64,000 bases of DNA from contig OX578153.1 in assembly GCA_951213105.1 (NCBI GenBank), positions 53,598,520 through 53,662,519 of the forward strand, read 5' to 3'. Within the stretch, counting starts at the first letter, position 1. Every line of letters begins with the position of its first letter. The DNA is from Amaurobius ferox. Its lineage: Eukaryota; Arthropoda; Arachnida; Araneae; Amaurobiidae. Made by a program: the position numbers and the translations under genes. The notes beneath the pieces are model-generated. The model was not told the origin of the DNA. It did no database searches and worked only from the letters and a program-made list of their open reading frames with translations. Shown one piece after another: positions 35,560 through 46,121 of the stretch.

Positions 35560-36310
35560 TCTGCGGAGACGATATCTCACGAACGAATGGAGCGATTCGA
35601 ATGGAATTTGGTACAAAAATTACAATCCGTGAATACTGGAAGCCTATTGTTTTTAAACACAATCGAATGTTCAGAACCCCCTAAATTTTCGAGTGAAATT
35701 TTGAAAAAATCATAACAAAATTAAAACTTTTAATAAAGTTACGCAAATAGACATTTATGTAATTTTTCCTTAGAAAACGCTTGATATAAACTTTAGAACG
35801 CTAGCTTGAACCGTTCTAGAGACATTGCACATTTTTCAAATAAATTTATCAAAAAATCCCATAAATTAAAAAAATATTAACTTTTGAGAAACATGTTCAC
35901 TTTTCATATGTAATATCATGCGATAAATTTGGTGACATAATTTTCGTGAATCTAGCTCGTTCCATTCATGAGGAAGGATACTTTTGTATTTGAACGCCAA
36001 TAATCATTTATCTGTTATAAGAATAACTTATTTCTCAGTCTATAACACTTGGCGAGATTTTGGCAACGAATTTGGCGGAATGTTGCCAACTTGGCGATAT
36101 TTTTAAATGTGGCCAAATTAACGAAAATCTTGTCAAATTGATAGAAATGACGCTAAATCAATGAAAATGACGACTAATTGGCGAAAATTCAACATCTTAG
36201 AAAGAGTATAAGTATCTACTACTATAAGAATAACCTATTTTTTTACTGTATAAGTAATAAATTCATTGCATTATATAAGGAAAGTTATGTGTTGCCCAAA
36301 TTAGATTTTT
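35341..36310 (+). repeat. Family H-A repeat, copy 4, head-to-tail with copy 3
   Basis: It begins directly in the run of T's that ends copy 3: TTTTTTTCCTTATATACACA. The outermost TAC of the normal start is missing. (TG)n runs at 35477-35561. The 3' end is TTATATAAGGAAAGTTATGT + GTTGCCCAAATTAGATTTTT. Confidence 0.95.
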
Positions 36311-36635
36311 TATTTCAGGACAAAAAGCTGAGTTCGGGAAATATTCTGGTGTAAAATTTATCCCCCTGCGTAAAGCAAGAAATTACGATATTTAAGTCAT
36401 GTTTCTTACTATATACTTGTCTTCTATGGCCGCTTATAACTCGGGACCGGATCAAGCACACTTTTTCGCTACTTTTTCTCTTTCAGAACAGGTGTATGGT
36501 TAAAAATAATTTTTTTCTGCTTTAATATATGAAAATGAAAATTTTGAAATACAGGAGCTAATTTTTTGAAACTTTTACAAGAAATATTGCTGGATCCAGG
36601 GAATGTTTTATTATAAGTTTCATCCTCATAGACCT
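36311..36635. other. Intergenic, nothing recognised
   Basis: No supported ORF or repeat. Confidence 0.5.
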
Positions 36636-36925
36636 TCCCACGAAACAATGCCTGTTTTGTAAAGCTGTAATGTCAATTTCGCCAGTCTGCAGTGCCTGTT
36701 TTGTCAGTCTGTAATGCCTGTTTTGTCAGTCTGTAATGTCTTTTTTCCCAGTCTGTAACGTCTGTTTTGTCAGTCAGTAATGCATATTTTTATAGAGTAA
36801 CGCATATTTTTCCAGCCTATAATTCCTTTTTGCCGGTCTGTAATGCCTGTTTTATCAGTCTGCACATATTATCTATTTTGACAGTCAGTAATGGCTGTTT
36901 TGTCAGTCTGTGATGATGGTTTATA
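36636..36925. repeat. 22-bp tandem repeat 'tgcctgttttgtcagtctgtaa'
   Basis: About twelve imperfect units. The best conserved lie at 36700-36770 and 36835-36910, the middle ones diverge. Confidence 0.85.
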
Positions 36926-36950
36926 ATTTGAAAATGGTTCAATCCATTCA

Positions 36951-37040
36951 TTTTTCCAACAATGCATTGTAATGCACAGAGGAAATTATTTGGAATGGAG
37001 TCAAAATTCCAAATTCGAGTTTTTGACTGATTTACACATT
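36951..37040 (+). repeat. Family H-B repeat, copy 2, left part
   Basis: Degenerate 5' hairpin (TTTTCCAACAATGCATTGTA ... AGAGGAAAT) and 'gtcaaaattccaaattcgag' + 'tttttgac'. It is interrupted at 'ttacacatt' by the 2748-bp element and continues at 39789. Confidence 0.75.
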
Positions 37041-37173
37041 AGTAGTGTATATAATAGGGTTCTGGCTCACCAGGTGCTATACTTTAACATGGGACTCAGA
37101 TGCTATACTTCCCCATGTTAAACACAGCTCCGGATGGGGGGTGGAGCTTCATCTTGCCACGTGATGTTTCTAT
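37041..37173 (+). repeat. Left terminal inverted repeat of the 2748-bp element
   Basis: It pairs with 39651-39788 and contains 'ggctcaccaggtgctatact', 'ccatgttaaacacagctccg' and 'cttgccacgtgatgtttcta'. Confidence 0.93.
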
Positions 37174-37180
37174 CTAATGC

Positions 37181-37246
37181 CATCCGGCCGTCCAAATGGT
37201 TGCTCAAGTCTTCGGATGATTCGGACGGTCTGGGTCTTCAACACAC
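37181..37246 (+). mobile_element. SINE tail fragment inside the 2748-bp element
   Basis: 'ggccgtccaaatggttgctc' followed by 'attcggacggtctgggtctt' and CAACACAC matches the tail of the SINE subfamily at 50898-50965. The head is missing. Confidence 0.65.
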
Positions 37247-39308
37247 TAATCCCATTAAAATAACCGAATCGCTCATAATCATAATAAATACATTAAATAA
37301 GTCCTCGTAAAATTAAAACTCACTAAGATATATTAAAACCTCCCCTCACATCTACTATAATTAGTAGATTTTAATGAAATTATTCCCTCCTAACCCTTTA
37401 AAAATTAACTAAGTATATCAAAAAATACCTTTTCACACATAAAGAAATCCCATTTTCCCCTAATATTAAAAAAAAATCATCTCTACACACCCACTGAAAA
37501 TCGATGTAACTTGTATTAAATTATCTTAAATTGCATTCTAAGCTAATCCTTAATCCTAAATGTTTCACTAAGTCCATGAAAGAAAATCCTTTTGTAGAGA
37601 AAGATGTCTTAGAACCGGTAATCATTGGATCCATATGCAATACACCATATAAACAATATACCTTATAATACAACTTTCCATACTCTTGCTATTTCTAATG
37701 TAGAAATCGCTCATATACATATTTCTGATGGAAACTATTCTCTTAGATAATTCTTTAAAATATCCACCAAGCATTGCGTTCTTTGGTAAGAACAGATTGA
37801 GTGGGCCTGTGCAGTGGATAGCTTAAAGGGGTGTCGGTTAAAAAGAAATCCATTAAATACAGAGTGTTAAAATGTAGGTACACGCGTGCGAAAAAAATGG
37901 TCGATTCCTATTCGTTCGATCTTAAAATGTCTTGGCATCATGTAAAAATAGTCGAAACCACACAATCACTTCTAAAATTCTATAATGATACTAAAATTGC
38001 GATGCCCACTGTAAAAATGGTCAAATCATATTCAATGGTTTCTTTTTTTTTAAACTTAGTGATAAAATTTTTGGATACACTGATGTCTGTGGAAATGCTC
38101 GATTCGTGTGCCTTAGCTTGTTAAATTCTAAACCTCGGTGTTGAAATTACACCCATCACTTTAAAAATGGTTAAATCGTATACAATGTATTATATCATGC
38201 ATGACATATGCTATTTCACTCTGCACCGTTAAATTTACCTCATTTTTATAACTGAATTAAAATTCATTAATATTCCAGCGTCTTCATCGGAAGATTTATG
38301 GAGCATCGTAGAAAAAGTAGTCAATTCGTTTTTAGGAGCATGTTAAATTTTAAAAGGATGTATTAAAATCTCACATAGTACTTTTACTATATTGCCAGGA
38401 AATATATCGCAGAATTAGGTGAATACATTCTTATTAGTTAAAGAAATTGTATTCGAGTCGTGTTCAGTGAGTATTATAACCTGCCATTAAAATTTCGCAT
38501 GGTATGTCAGCTCACATTCCAGTGAGAATAGACATTCAGTGTGATTTAAAACAGTTAGGGTTTTGCGTTAACTATACTAGTTTCGTAACATATTTTATGA
38601 ATATCATTAAAAAACGGACAATATTCACAGTAAAATTTAAAAATAATTATCGAAACGTGTTCAGTAAGTATTATAACCTATCCCTAAAATCATGGATGCT
38701 TTTTAAAACATGTCAGTAAAACCTTTGATGGTATACACACGCGGCAAACACCTCTTCTAAAAGGGTCAATTCCTGTTCCTAAAGTATTAAAACGTAGTGG
38801 CAAAATTTTCAACATCTCTTGTTGAAAATGCAATATGCTATTTCACTATGGAGTGTAAGAAATCTTTCTCCCGATACTTTAAAATTCATCCTATGAGTAC
38901 TGGCTTACTACAAAAATTAATTATTTAATTAAAAAGTTATTAAAATTCAATTACAGTTAAAATGGTCAAATCCTATTCCTGAGATAAAATCCTCTTAACA
39001 CAATTTTTGAAAATACCTAAGTATAATTTACTATAAGATCTTGTTTTTAAACATACGAAATCATTTCATTATTATTAAAATAAATATTGCTATATACCAA
39101 AACACTCCGAAGACATTGCTAACATATTGTATTAAAACACATCGAAAAATTAATAAGTACCGCATCTCTTTTATAAAATACATTTATTGCTACAAAATAT
39201 AGTCTCCCTCTAATAAATTCATTCAAAATTTTCTTAACACAATCCTGGAAATAATCTATCTTCCGTTTACTTTCACAGACTACACTTTCACGATAAGAAT
39301 CTAGATAC

Positions 39309-39445
39309 CAGCTGCCGGCGGTTAGGTGGCTAGAGGATTCGTGTTGTGTTCTAACAGTCCCAGGGTCGGGCCCGTCGGTCGGTAGGTATATCTTCGGAAA
39401 TTCAAAAAATTGTCGCTAGGTGGCAGCACCGTCAAGCTCAGTTAA
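39309..39445 (+). other. tRNA-like / SINE-like GC-rich island in the element
   Basis: A GC-rich stretch in an AT-rich interior with 'ggcggttaggtggctagagg' (A-box-like) and 'cccagggtcgggcccg' (B-box-like, imperfect), spaced as in a tRNA. It may be the head of another SINE family. Weak. Confidence 0.3.
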
Positions 39446-39650
39446 GTTAAAAAAATTACGTCAGATAAGTTATAAATATTAGTTTAATAATAAATATATA
39501 AATATAAATATTAATATAATATTAATTATAAATATTAATTTTAGATGGGAATTGAATACCCAAGATACGAAATGAAATTTGCAAGCAAAGATTAGATTTA
39601 TACTGTGAAAAAAAAATTTATATCTTACTGACTGATAAAAATCTCCATTC

Positions 39651-39788
39651 ATAGAAACATCACGTGGCAAGATGAAGCTCCACCCCTCCATCCGGAGCTG
39701 TGTTTAACATGGGGAAGTATAGCAACTGCATGAGTCCCATGTTAAAGTATAGCACCTGGTGAGCCAGAACCCCCTTATATACACTACT
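39651..39788 (-). repeat. Right terminal inverted repeat of the 2748-bp element
   Basis: Reverse complement of 37041-37173, with small indels near the outer end and in 'gcaactgcatgagtcccatg'. Confidence 0.93.
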
Positions 39789-40075
39789 CACGTTTCGAGA
39801 CCTCTGACATACAGATCAATAATTTTAGAGTGATGTATGCGTATATATGTCTCTGTATGTATCTATGTATTTGAGTGTTTGTGTAATTATTGTATCTAAT
39901 CTAGCTTAAAATCTAATCGACGAAATAACAAACTTCGGTAACTGCGGTAGTTACAGGTTACACTGGTATTGATTAGCTTTGGGTATAATTTGGTTTGACG
40001 CCTGGTTGGACGATTGGGTATAATTTGGTTTGGCCTTTTGTGCGAAGCGGTACTCAAAAATCTGAAAAATAAATA
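39789..40075 (+). repeat. Family H-B repeat, copy 2, right part
   Basis: It resumes with 'cacgtttcgagacctctgac', matching the continuous sequence of H-B copy 3 at 45404-45425. A TATGT/TGTCTCTG simple run and 'ctagcttaaaatctaatcga' follow. The 3' end is not recognisable. Confidence 0.7.
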
Positions 40076-40223
40076 TACTGAATAAATGCACTGAAATGGA
40101 GGGAGGGGGTATTAATTAGATTATGCATGTATATTGCGTAGTGTTTTTTAAAGAAAAAAAAATAATTGGACCCTATGCTTTAGGATTAAGCGGTTCTGTG
40201 ATATTTAATTTTTTTTCCGTTTT

Positions 40224-41500
40224 TAACACTTTACAACAAAGTTGAAAAGTGTTTAAGACTTTGTTCATTCTGTCTGTCTGTCTGTCTGTCCGTTAGCACG
40301 ATAACTGCCGTAAAAATGACTTAATCAAAATGAAATTTTAGTATGTTGTTCAGACGGTCTGTAGGACCTATGGGAATATAAATGAATAATATCACCAAAT
40401 TAGTTTTGGATTGAACCCGGGTTGAAGAAATGAAATACATTGAGCCCGATGGGACCTAATTTTTCAAATATTTTTTAAGTGGATTTAAAATTCGCAAATT
40501 GCTTCGAAAAGTTTAGATAATATTCAAATTGTTCCATAAAATATTTCAAAAAAAATTCAGCGAAATATATTCAGCAGTTTTTTAAATAAAAATTAAAATA
40601 TTAATTACACCTCTTATATGAAACGATCACGTGACCATGATATGAAACGATCACATGACCCACTTCAAAATGATATATGGCATATATCTTGTTTCAAAAT
40701 CGTGATTTTTTTAAGTTCTTTTTAATTCATATTGAGTGTTGTATCCGTCCTAAAACTAATTTATTTTTGCTTAAATTCTGTGCATCTACATACTGAAACA
40801 ACGCAATGACAATATATTTGAGTTTAAATGCTCATTCAAATTTGATTATTTCTACAACTAAGCCTATTTTTCACCTATGTAAAATGTAAACAGCAAAATA
40901 TGTAGAATGAGTTGTATTAGAATTCCTGTATTTTTTTAACACAAAATAATTTAGTCCATGGAGTCTGCATGGCTGATATGAATGAAATATCAATTGATTT
41001 TAGAAAGAGAAGGACGATATTTTTCGATGAAGTTTTAAGCATAGAGTTTAATTATTTGTAGCTCCATGGTCTTAAATAAAATGTTTAAATAAAATAAATT
41101 ATTATAGTATTGTGATGAATGAAATGAAAGTTATGAATGAAATCCTGTTTTTATAGAGAGATCCAGGCGTGTTATTTTTTCCATGACGTCATTTGAATTA
41201 ATTTCAGTTGTTTTCGATGAAGTTTTCAAATATAATGAATTATCGTAGTATTATGATAATTCTAAAACTATTACCGAGGAATGTATAACATTTTAGAGAT
41301 GTTTAAACCATGCAATTTATATTTCAATGCTGTCATTTGAATGAAGTTCATTTTTTTCGATGAAGGTTTAAGTTTTCAAATATAATAAATTAATGCAGTA
41401 TTGATAAGTTTCAAAATATTACCGAGGACTGTATTGCATTTTAGACTTGTTTAAATAAAATTGCATTGAAGTTGGAAAGTGTTTCATAATCAATGCTTTA
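40224..41500 (+). repeat. Family H-D repeat, copy 5
   Basis: 5' hairpin TTAACACTTTACAACAAAGT + TGAAAAGTGTT, then the CTGT run (40271-40290), 'cgataactgccgtaaaaatg', the 'ttgaacccgggttgaagaaa' block and a long AT-rich distal part. This ends in two 'ttttcaaatataataaatta'-type subrepeats (about 41215 and 41370). Confidence 0.8.
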
Positions 41501-41519
41501 AGCATGATTGACCTATCTT

Positions 41520-41690
41520 GTTTAAAATGCGTTTAGTTGCCAAATAGTAATGACAATTGAAGTAAAATTGGAATAGCTGAAATTCAGTGTATTTTAAAAA
41601 AAAAGTTTCCGTATAAGTGTCTGTGCATTTAGACTCAATTTAATAAATTATTAAATAAAGGAAAATAAAATGAGTTTGAGTCTGTAAGGA
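41520..41690 (+). repeat. Family H-B 3' fragment
   Basis: 'gtctgtgcatttagactcaa', 'taaattattaaataaaggaa' and 'gagtttgagtctgtaagg' match the last 150 bp of H-B copies. It breaks off within the terminal CTGCAGGGAAAG. Confidence 0.55.
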
Positions 41691-43024
41691 CCACTTGTGG
41701 CCAACCGTCTTAAAAGAGCATTAAATACCATAAGCGGGAGACATATTTTGCCCAGCAACATTATACTTGCCTACTTCACTTTGCTCCCGGGATCCAAACT
41801 GGCAATCCTCAAATTGGTGGATCTGTATTCTTGCTATAATACAAGGAAAACTGGAAATAGTATAGTACGGGTAATGTATTATCAAATTTAACCAAAACAT
41901 TTTTTTAAAGGAAATGCGTTTTATAACTACAAGAAACTTGTATTTCAGACTTTAATTCATCATAAATAGATGCAATAAATCACAGAAAAGCTCATCGTTA
42001 TTGAAAGTTCTATATTGATTAGAGCTTAAATGAAAACCCCTTTCTCCTTGAATCCAGCCCTTTCATAATATTTCTGAAAATGCATAAATATTTAATGACA
42101 GATACATGAGAAAGGCGGAATATAATTAAACAGAAAGGAATTGAATGCAATATTTTTCGTTTGGATACAGGTCTTGGAAGAAAATGACTTACGTGAAAAT
42201 CTTACGGTACAAAGTGTGATATCTCATGATAATATTTCAAACAAAAATGCAGATTTTAGAAAGCCGATTTAAGGCGGCGCATCACATACATGCTATGGTG
42301 TTACTTCACTTTCAATATACAGAATACACTAGGACCCCGCTATTCCGTTAGAATTCGGGACTGAGGGGGTGTAGGACGAATAAACAACACGAATCAGTGA
42401 ATATAAGGGAAAAGTTTCAATTAGTTTCATATATAGTATGCAGATAAATCTACCAATTAATACACAAACATTCTACAAATATATTGTTGCAGAAAATCAC
42501 TATGATTACACAAATTTTAACCTAATTACACAAAAAAATTTCATAAAATATGCAAAAAATAGCTCACGCATTTAATATCATTATGTAAGTACTAATACGA
42601 TTATTAAGTGTCAGAAGATTTGTAATGAAACAACTAAACTGAAACATCTGTGAATAATACTAAACAATAAAAATTGCTGCTTACTTATTAAATGTAATTT
42701 ATCTTTATGTATTTATTTCTTTTTATTTGTTCATTTATTTTTTGCATATTAGTGTTTTCCTTTTATAGGTGGAGATAGTATTTTTAATGTGGGGGGTGCT
42801 GAAGCCCTTTTGCCTTTTATAATTTCAGTTGCAATATATGACACAATATATATTACAGAAATTGCTGGAGGGTGTTTAACACCCCAAATTAACACCCCCC
42901 TACACCGCTTATTCCTTTTTGTTGTTATATTTCGTATTTTTATAAACAACAAAAGTTGTGTTGTGTCCACTGGAATTTATTTGTCCAGCCGTCCAGCCTA
43001 GAGTGACGGACTAGCGGATGTGAC
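41691..43024. other. AT-rich intergenic sequence
   Basis: At 42329, 'cactaggaccccgctattcc' resembles one end of a pogo-like element, but I find no matching inverted end. ORF 41697-41891 and the ORFs at 42749-43001 have no recognisable domains. Confidence 0.35.
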
Positions 43025-43338
43025 ACATTAAAGGGTGAAGGGGCGCGGTAGCCCATTGGTTAGCGCGCTGGAGTTGCACTCGGTAGGCCCGGGTTCGATT
43101 CCAGCCACTGCCAAATCTGCCGCCGTGTTCATGCGGAGTACGATCACGTTAAACATGTGGGTCCGAAAGTCCTTCCGAGAGGTTGGTGGTAGGGGAAGGA
43201 GGGTACGGTCCCTGTGGATGCCTCTCCCACTGGGTTCCGGTCTAAATTGGGTGGCACTTCCCGACCGTCCAAACAGTTACCTTACACCTTTCTGGTAGGT
43301 CGGACGGTCTGGGTTTCAACAACAACATTAAAGGGTGA
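43025..43338 (+). mobile_element. tRNA-derived SINE (CAA tail), first of three at one site
   Basis: Full-length plus-strand copy at about 43041-43324. Target duplication ACATTAAAGGGTGA at 43025-43038 and 43325-43338 (14 bp, exact). The ORF is a shadow. Confidence 0.95.
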
Positions 43339-43403
43339 CAGTTACCTTACACCTTTCTAGTAGGTCTGACGGCTTTGGTTTCAACAACAACAACATTAAA
43401 GGG
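43339..43403 (+). mobile_element. 5'-truncated SINE, second at the same site
   Basis: Only the last 54 bp of the SINE ('cagttaccttacacctttct' ... CAACAACAACA), flanked by ACATTAAAGGG at 43325 and 43393. It shares its left target copy with the preceding SINE. Confidence 0.92.
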
Positions 43404-43705
43404 TTGTTGTTGTTGAAACCCAGACCGTCCGACCTACCAGAAAGGTGTAAGGTAACTGTTTGGACGGTCGGGAAGTGCCACCCAATTTAGACCGGAACCA
43501 AGTGGGGGGAGGCATCCACAGGGACCGTACCCTCCTTCCCCTACCACCAACCTCTCGGAAGGACTTTCGGACCCACATGTTTAACGTGATCGTACTCCGC
43601 ATGAACACGGCGGCAGTTTTGGCAGTAGCTGGAATCGAACCCGGGCTTACCGAGTGCAACTCCAGCGCGCTAACCAATGGGCTACCGCGCCCCCAACATT
43701 AAAGG
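43404..43705 (-). mobile_element. tRNA-derived SINE, third at the same site, opposite strand
   Basis: Full-length minus-strand copy 43404-43694, with TTGTTGTTGTTG (tail) next to ACATTAAAGGG at 43393-43403. The other flank is AACATTAAAGG at 43695-43705. Both plus- and minus-strand ORFs here are shadows. Confidence 0.94.
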
Positions 43706-43858
43706 ACGAATTAATGGGATTCAACTATAATTGAAACTTTTCGAAAATAACTTATTTCCTTTCACCGGAAATATTCATAATAAACTTTTGACATTCACGC
43801 AAAATCACGTTGCAGTTAGAATTCTACTCGTTTTGCTGGTGTCACGTGAAACACTATA
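43706..43858. other. Short spacer
   Basis: No feature is visible between the SINE cluster and the long inverted-repeat element. Confidence 0.5.
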
Positions 43859-44720
43859 CAGGGTGTTCCAAAGAGATTGAAACGCGCTTTAATTCTGTAC
43901 CTATTGAAGATATGTGGGCAATGTAAATTGCAAAAATGTTAAAAGTAAGGTAGAAAATAAGACTACGTTAAAAAATAGTCATCCCATTAATTTTCAAAAA
44001 GTTACAATTTTTAAATTTTTATAGGATCCCTTTAGACATATTTGGTCAATCAGAAAATTTTTAGTTTTAAAGTAACAAGATCATTAAAAAATCCGCATAT
44101 CTGTATCTTTAAAATTGAGCGAGTTATGTTTAATTGAAAATTGAACATTGTGAATGGGGACCATATATCAAATTAGAAATATATATTTGTGACATATCAC
44201 ATAAAAGATAAAACTTGATGATTATACATAGGATACCCAACCGCGTAGTGAGTACCACTGCTTTATATGACCTCTCTCTGTGTAATGATTTATTTAGATG
44301 CATTTGTGATGAAAAATGTTGACGCATATTAACGTATTTTTGATCTAAACAATTTCCATCGTCAATTTGCTTATGATTCCTATTTTCACTGATGAAACAG
44401 CCTTTTACATGGTACGGAAAAGTAGCATAAGTCAGACTTTTTCCTTTGTCATAATTCAAGTGATTTTAAAGATACGGATATGCGGTTTTTTTAATGATAA
44501 TAATGCATTAAAAATAAAAAAAAATTTGATTGACCAAATTTGTCTAAGGGGGACGTATAAAAATTTAAAAAGTGTAAATTTTTGAAAATTAATGGGAGGA
44601 CTATTTCATTAACGTGGTCTTATTTCCCACCTTACTTTCAACATTTTTGCAATTTCTTTGCCCACTTATCTCCAACAGATAAAGAATTAAAGCGCGTTTC
44701 AATCTTTTTGGGACACACTG
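43859..44720. mobile_element. 862-bp foldback-type element with 257-bp inverted repeats
   Basis: Left CAGGGTGTTCCAAAGAGATT (43859-) and right (reverse complement) CAGTGTGTCCCAAAAAGATT. Both continue GAAACGCGCTTTAATTCT. The arms are 43859-44115 and 44463-44720, and the central spacer is about 350 bp. The flanks are TATA or TA on both sides. The TA duplication and CAGGGTGTCCC-type end suggest a Tc1/mariner-group non-autonomous element. All ORFs (44130-44839) are shadows of the arms. Confidence 0.9.
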
Positions 44721-45319
44721 TATACTATATAGAAGTACGCGGAATGAAATGTTTTAATGAACGAAAACTGACGATTTTCGTTTGGAACGAAAATTGTCAG
44801 TACCTTAACTCTTGTTTAACTGTCAGAAATAATAAATGAAGTTAGAAACATCACATTTTCTATTGCATTTTGATGCTGACAAATTGTTAGGATCGGATGG
44901 TATTAGATGTCGCGGATGCTGGAATTTAAAATGAATTACGTGTTAAAAAATATTTTTTTAATTTAAACAGGTGTAAAATATATACTGTTATTTTTTAATT
45001 TTAGACTGTAACCTGTCACTGCCCCCATAGTTAAGATCTATTTAAAAACCATTTATATACCACACGATATTCAACCGCAATTTATGAATTTAAAGACACT
45101 ACAAAGAACCCAACAATTAGTTGAACCACTTATCTCTGAAATATTATCTTCTTATTTGTAGTATTTAGCAAACAATTCAAGGTCAGTTGTTTTTTTAATT
45201 TTCGAATATTTCGGGTAAATGCTAAGAATATAACCTTACATAAATATAATTTCCGAGATGCGTAACCCCTAATGCAGTGCAAATAACCTTTCTGGAAAAT
45301 TCACAACTGAGGTACTTTT
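44721..45319. other. AT-rich sequence, nothing recognised
   Basis: Positions 45040-45130 ('accacacgatattcaaccgc' ... 'acaaagaacccaaca') resemble 46195-46255 ('aacaacgctatttaagaatt' ... 'acgaagaacctaaca'). H-B copy 3 thus lies between two diverged copies of one repeat. Confidence 0.4.
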
Positions 45320-46121
45320 TACATTCCCTGCAACACATGGTAATGTATAGGGAAAGCATTGTAATCATGTCGAAAATCTCAACTCGAGTTTTTGACGGAC
45401 CTACACGTTTCGAGACCTCTAGAATACGATAAAATTATTTTGAGCGTGACGTCTGTTTGTGTGCCTGTCTGTGTGGCTGTCTGTCTGAGTGTCTGTGCAA
45501 TGTATGTATCCACTCTAACTCAAACACTAATGGACCAAATTTCATAGGATTTGGTAGGTAAGTCACTTGGATGTGACCCTGTTACTGATTAGTTTTTGGT
45601 ACAATTCTTAAAAACAGAACTAGCCTTTTTTTTGCGAAATGGCCCGAAAAAATTTCATTTATCCCCTCTAGCTAAAATACTAATTGACCAAATTTCACAA
45701 TATTTGGTAGATAAGTTACTTGTGGTGCTGAATCGATTTTGATACGATTCGGAAAATAACAACCTGCCTTTTTTACGAAATGGCTCGCAAAAATCTCCAA
45801 AATCTAAAAAAAGAATACGTATGCTGAAATGTATCAATTAAATTCTTGTTTTATACTCAATTGTTGACGAGGAAAAGAATATAACACACTCCATTATACT
45901 TTAGGACTAACCGTTCTCAAGATATTTGGGATTTCTTGCATTTTTGTTACGCCGCTATCGGAAAAATGTCCAATTACCAAATAAAAACAAAAATTAAATT
46001 AAAAATGCAAATTAAGTGTTATTTTGTGCATTTAAACTCAATCTAATGAATTATTAAAGAAATAAAGGAAATGTGAATTTAAGTCTGCAGCGAAAGTCGT
46101 GTGCTGCCCACATCAGATTTG
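45320..46121 (+). repeat. Family H-B repeat, copy 3
   Basis: 5' hairpin ACATTCCCTGCAACACATGG ... ATAGGGAAAGC, 'gtcgaaaatctcaactcgag' + 'tttttgac', a TGTCTGTG run (45449-45500), two 'accaaatttca' blocks, and 3' end TCTGCAGCGAAAGTCGTGTG + CTGCCCACATCAGATTT. Its uninterrupted 'ctacacgtttcgagacctct' is the empty-site model for the 2748-bp insertion. Confidence 0.9.

Larger units (their letters stand above)
37041..39788. mobile_element. 2748-bp element with long inverted repeats, Polinton/Maverick-like ends
   Basis: The termini are AGTAGTGTATATAATAGGGT at the left and, in reverse complement, AGTAGTGTATATAAGGGGGT at the right. The inverted repeats run 37041-37173 and 39651-39788 with a few differences. 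The flanks CACATT (37035-37040) and CACGTT (39789-39794) fit a 6-bp target duplication with one mutation. Long inverted repeats, 5'-AG termini and 6-bp duplications are known features of Polintons/Mavericks, so this may be an internally deleted derivative. It has no integrase or polymerase ORF. The interior is a degenerate repeat of 'attaaaat' and 'aaaatggtcaaatcctattc'-type blocks. The class assignment is inference; the boundaries are clear. Confidence 0.85.

Noticed and set aside
34425..36310. Helitron origin of the H-A family
   Set aside because: Hairpin near the 3' end was suggestive, but there is no 5'-TC start, no CTRR end after the hairpin and no A/T-only insertion rule visible across copies.
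43041..43120. tRNA gene call at the SINE head
   Set aside because: A and B boxes are present, but the sequence continues into the shared SINE core and tail with a target duplication, and no tRNA cloverleaf is completed by a proper acceptor stem.
44130..44839. Several overlapping ORFs as small genes
   Set aside because: They lie in the arms and spacer of the 862-bp inverted-repeat element and mirror each other across the two arms.
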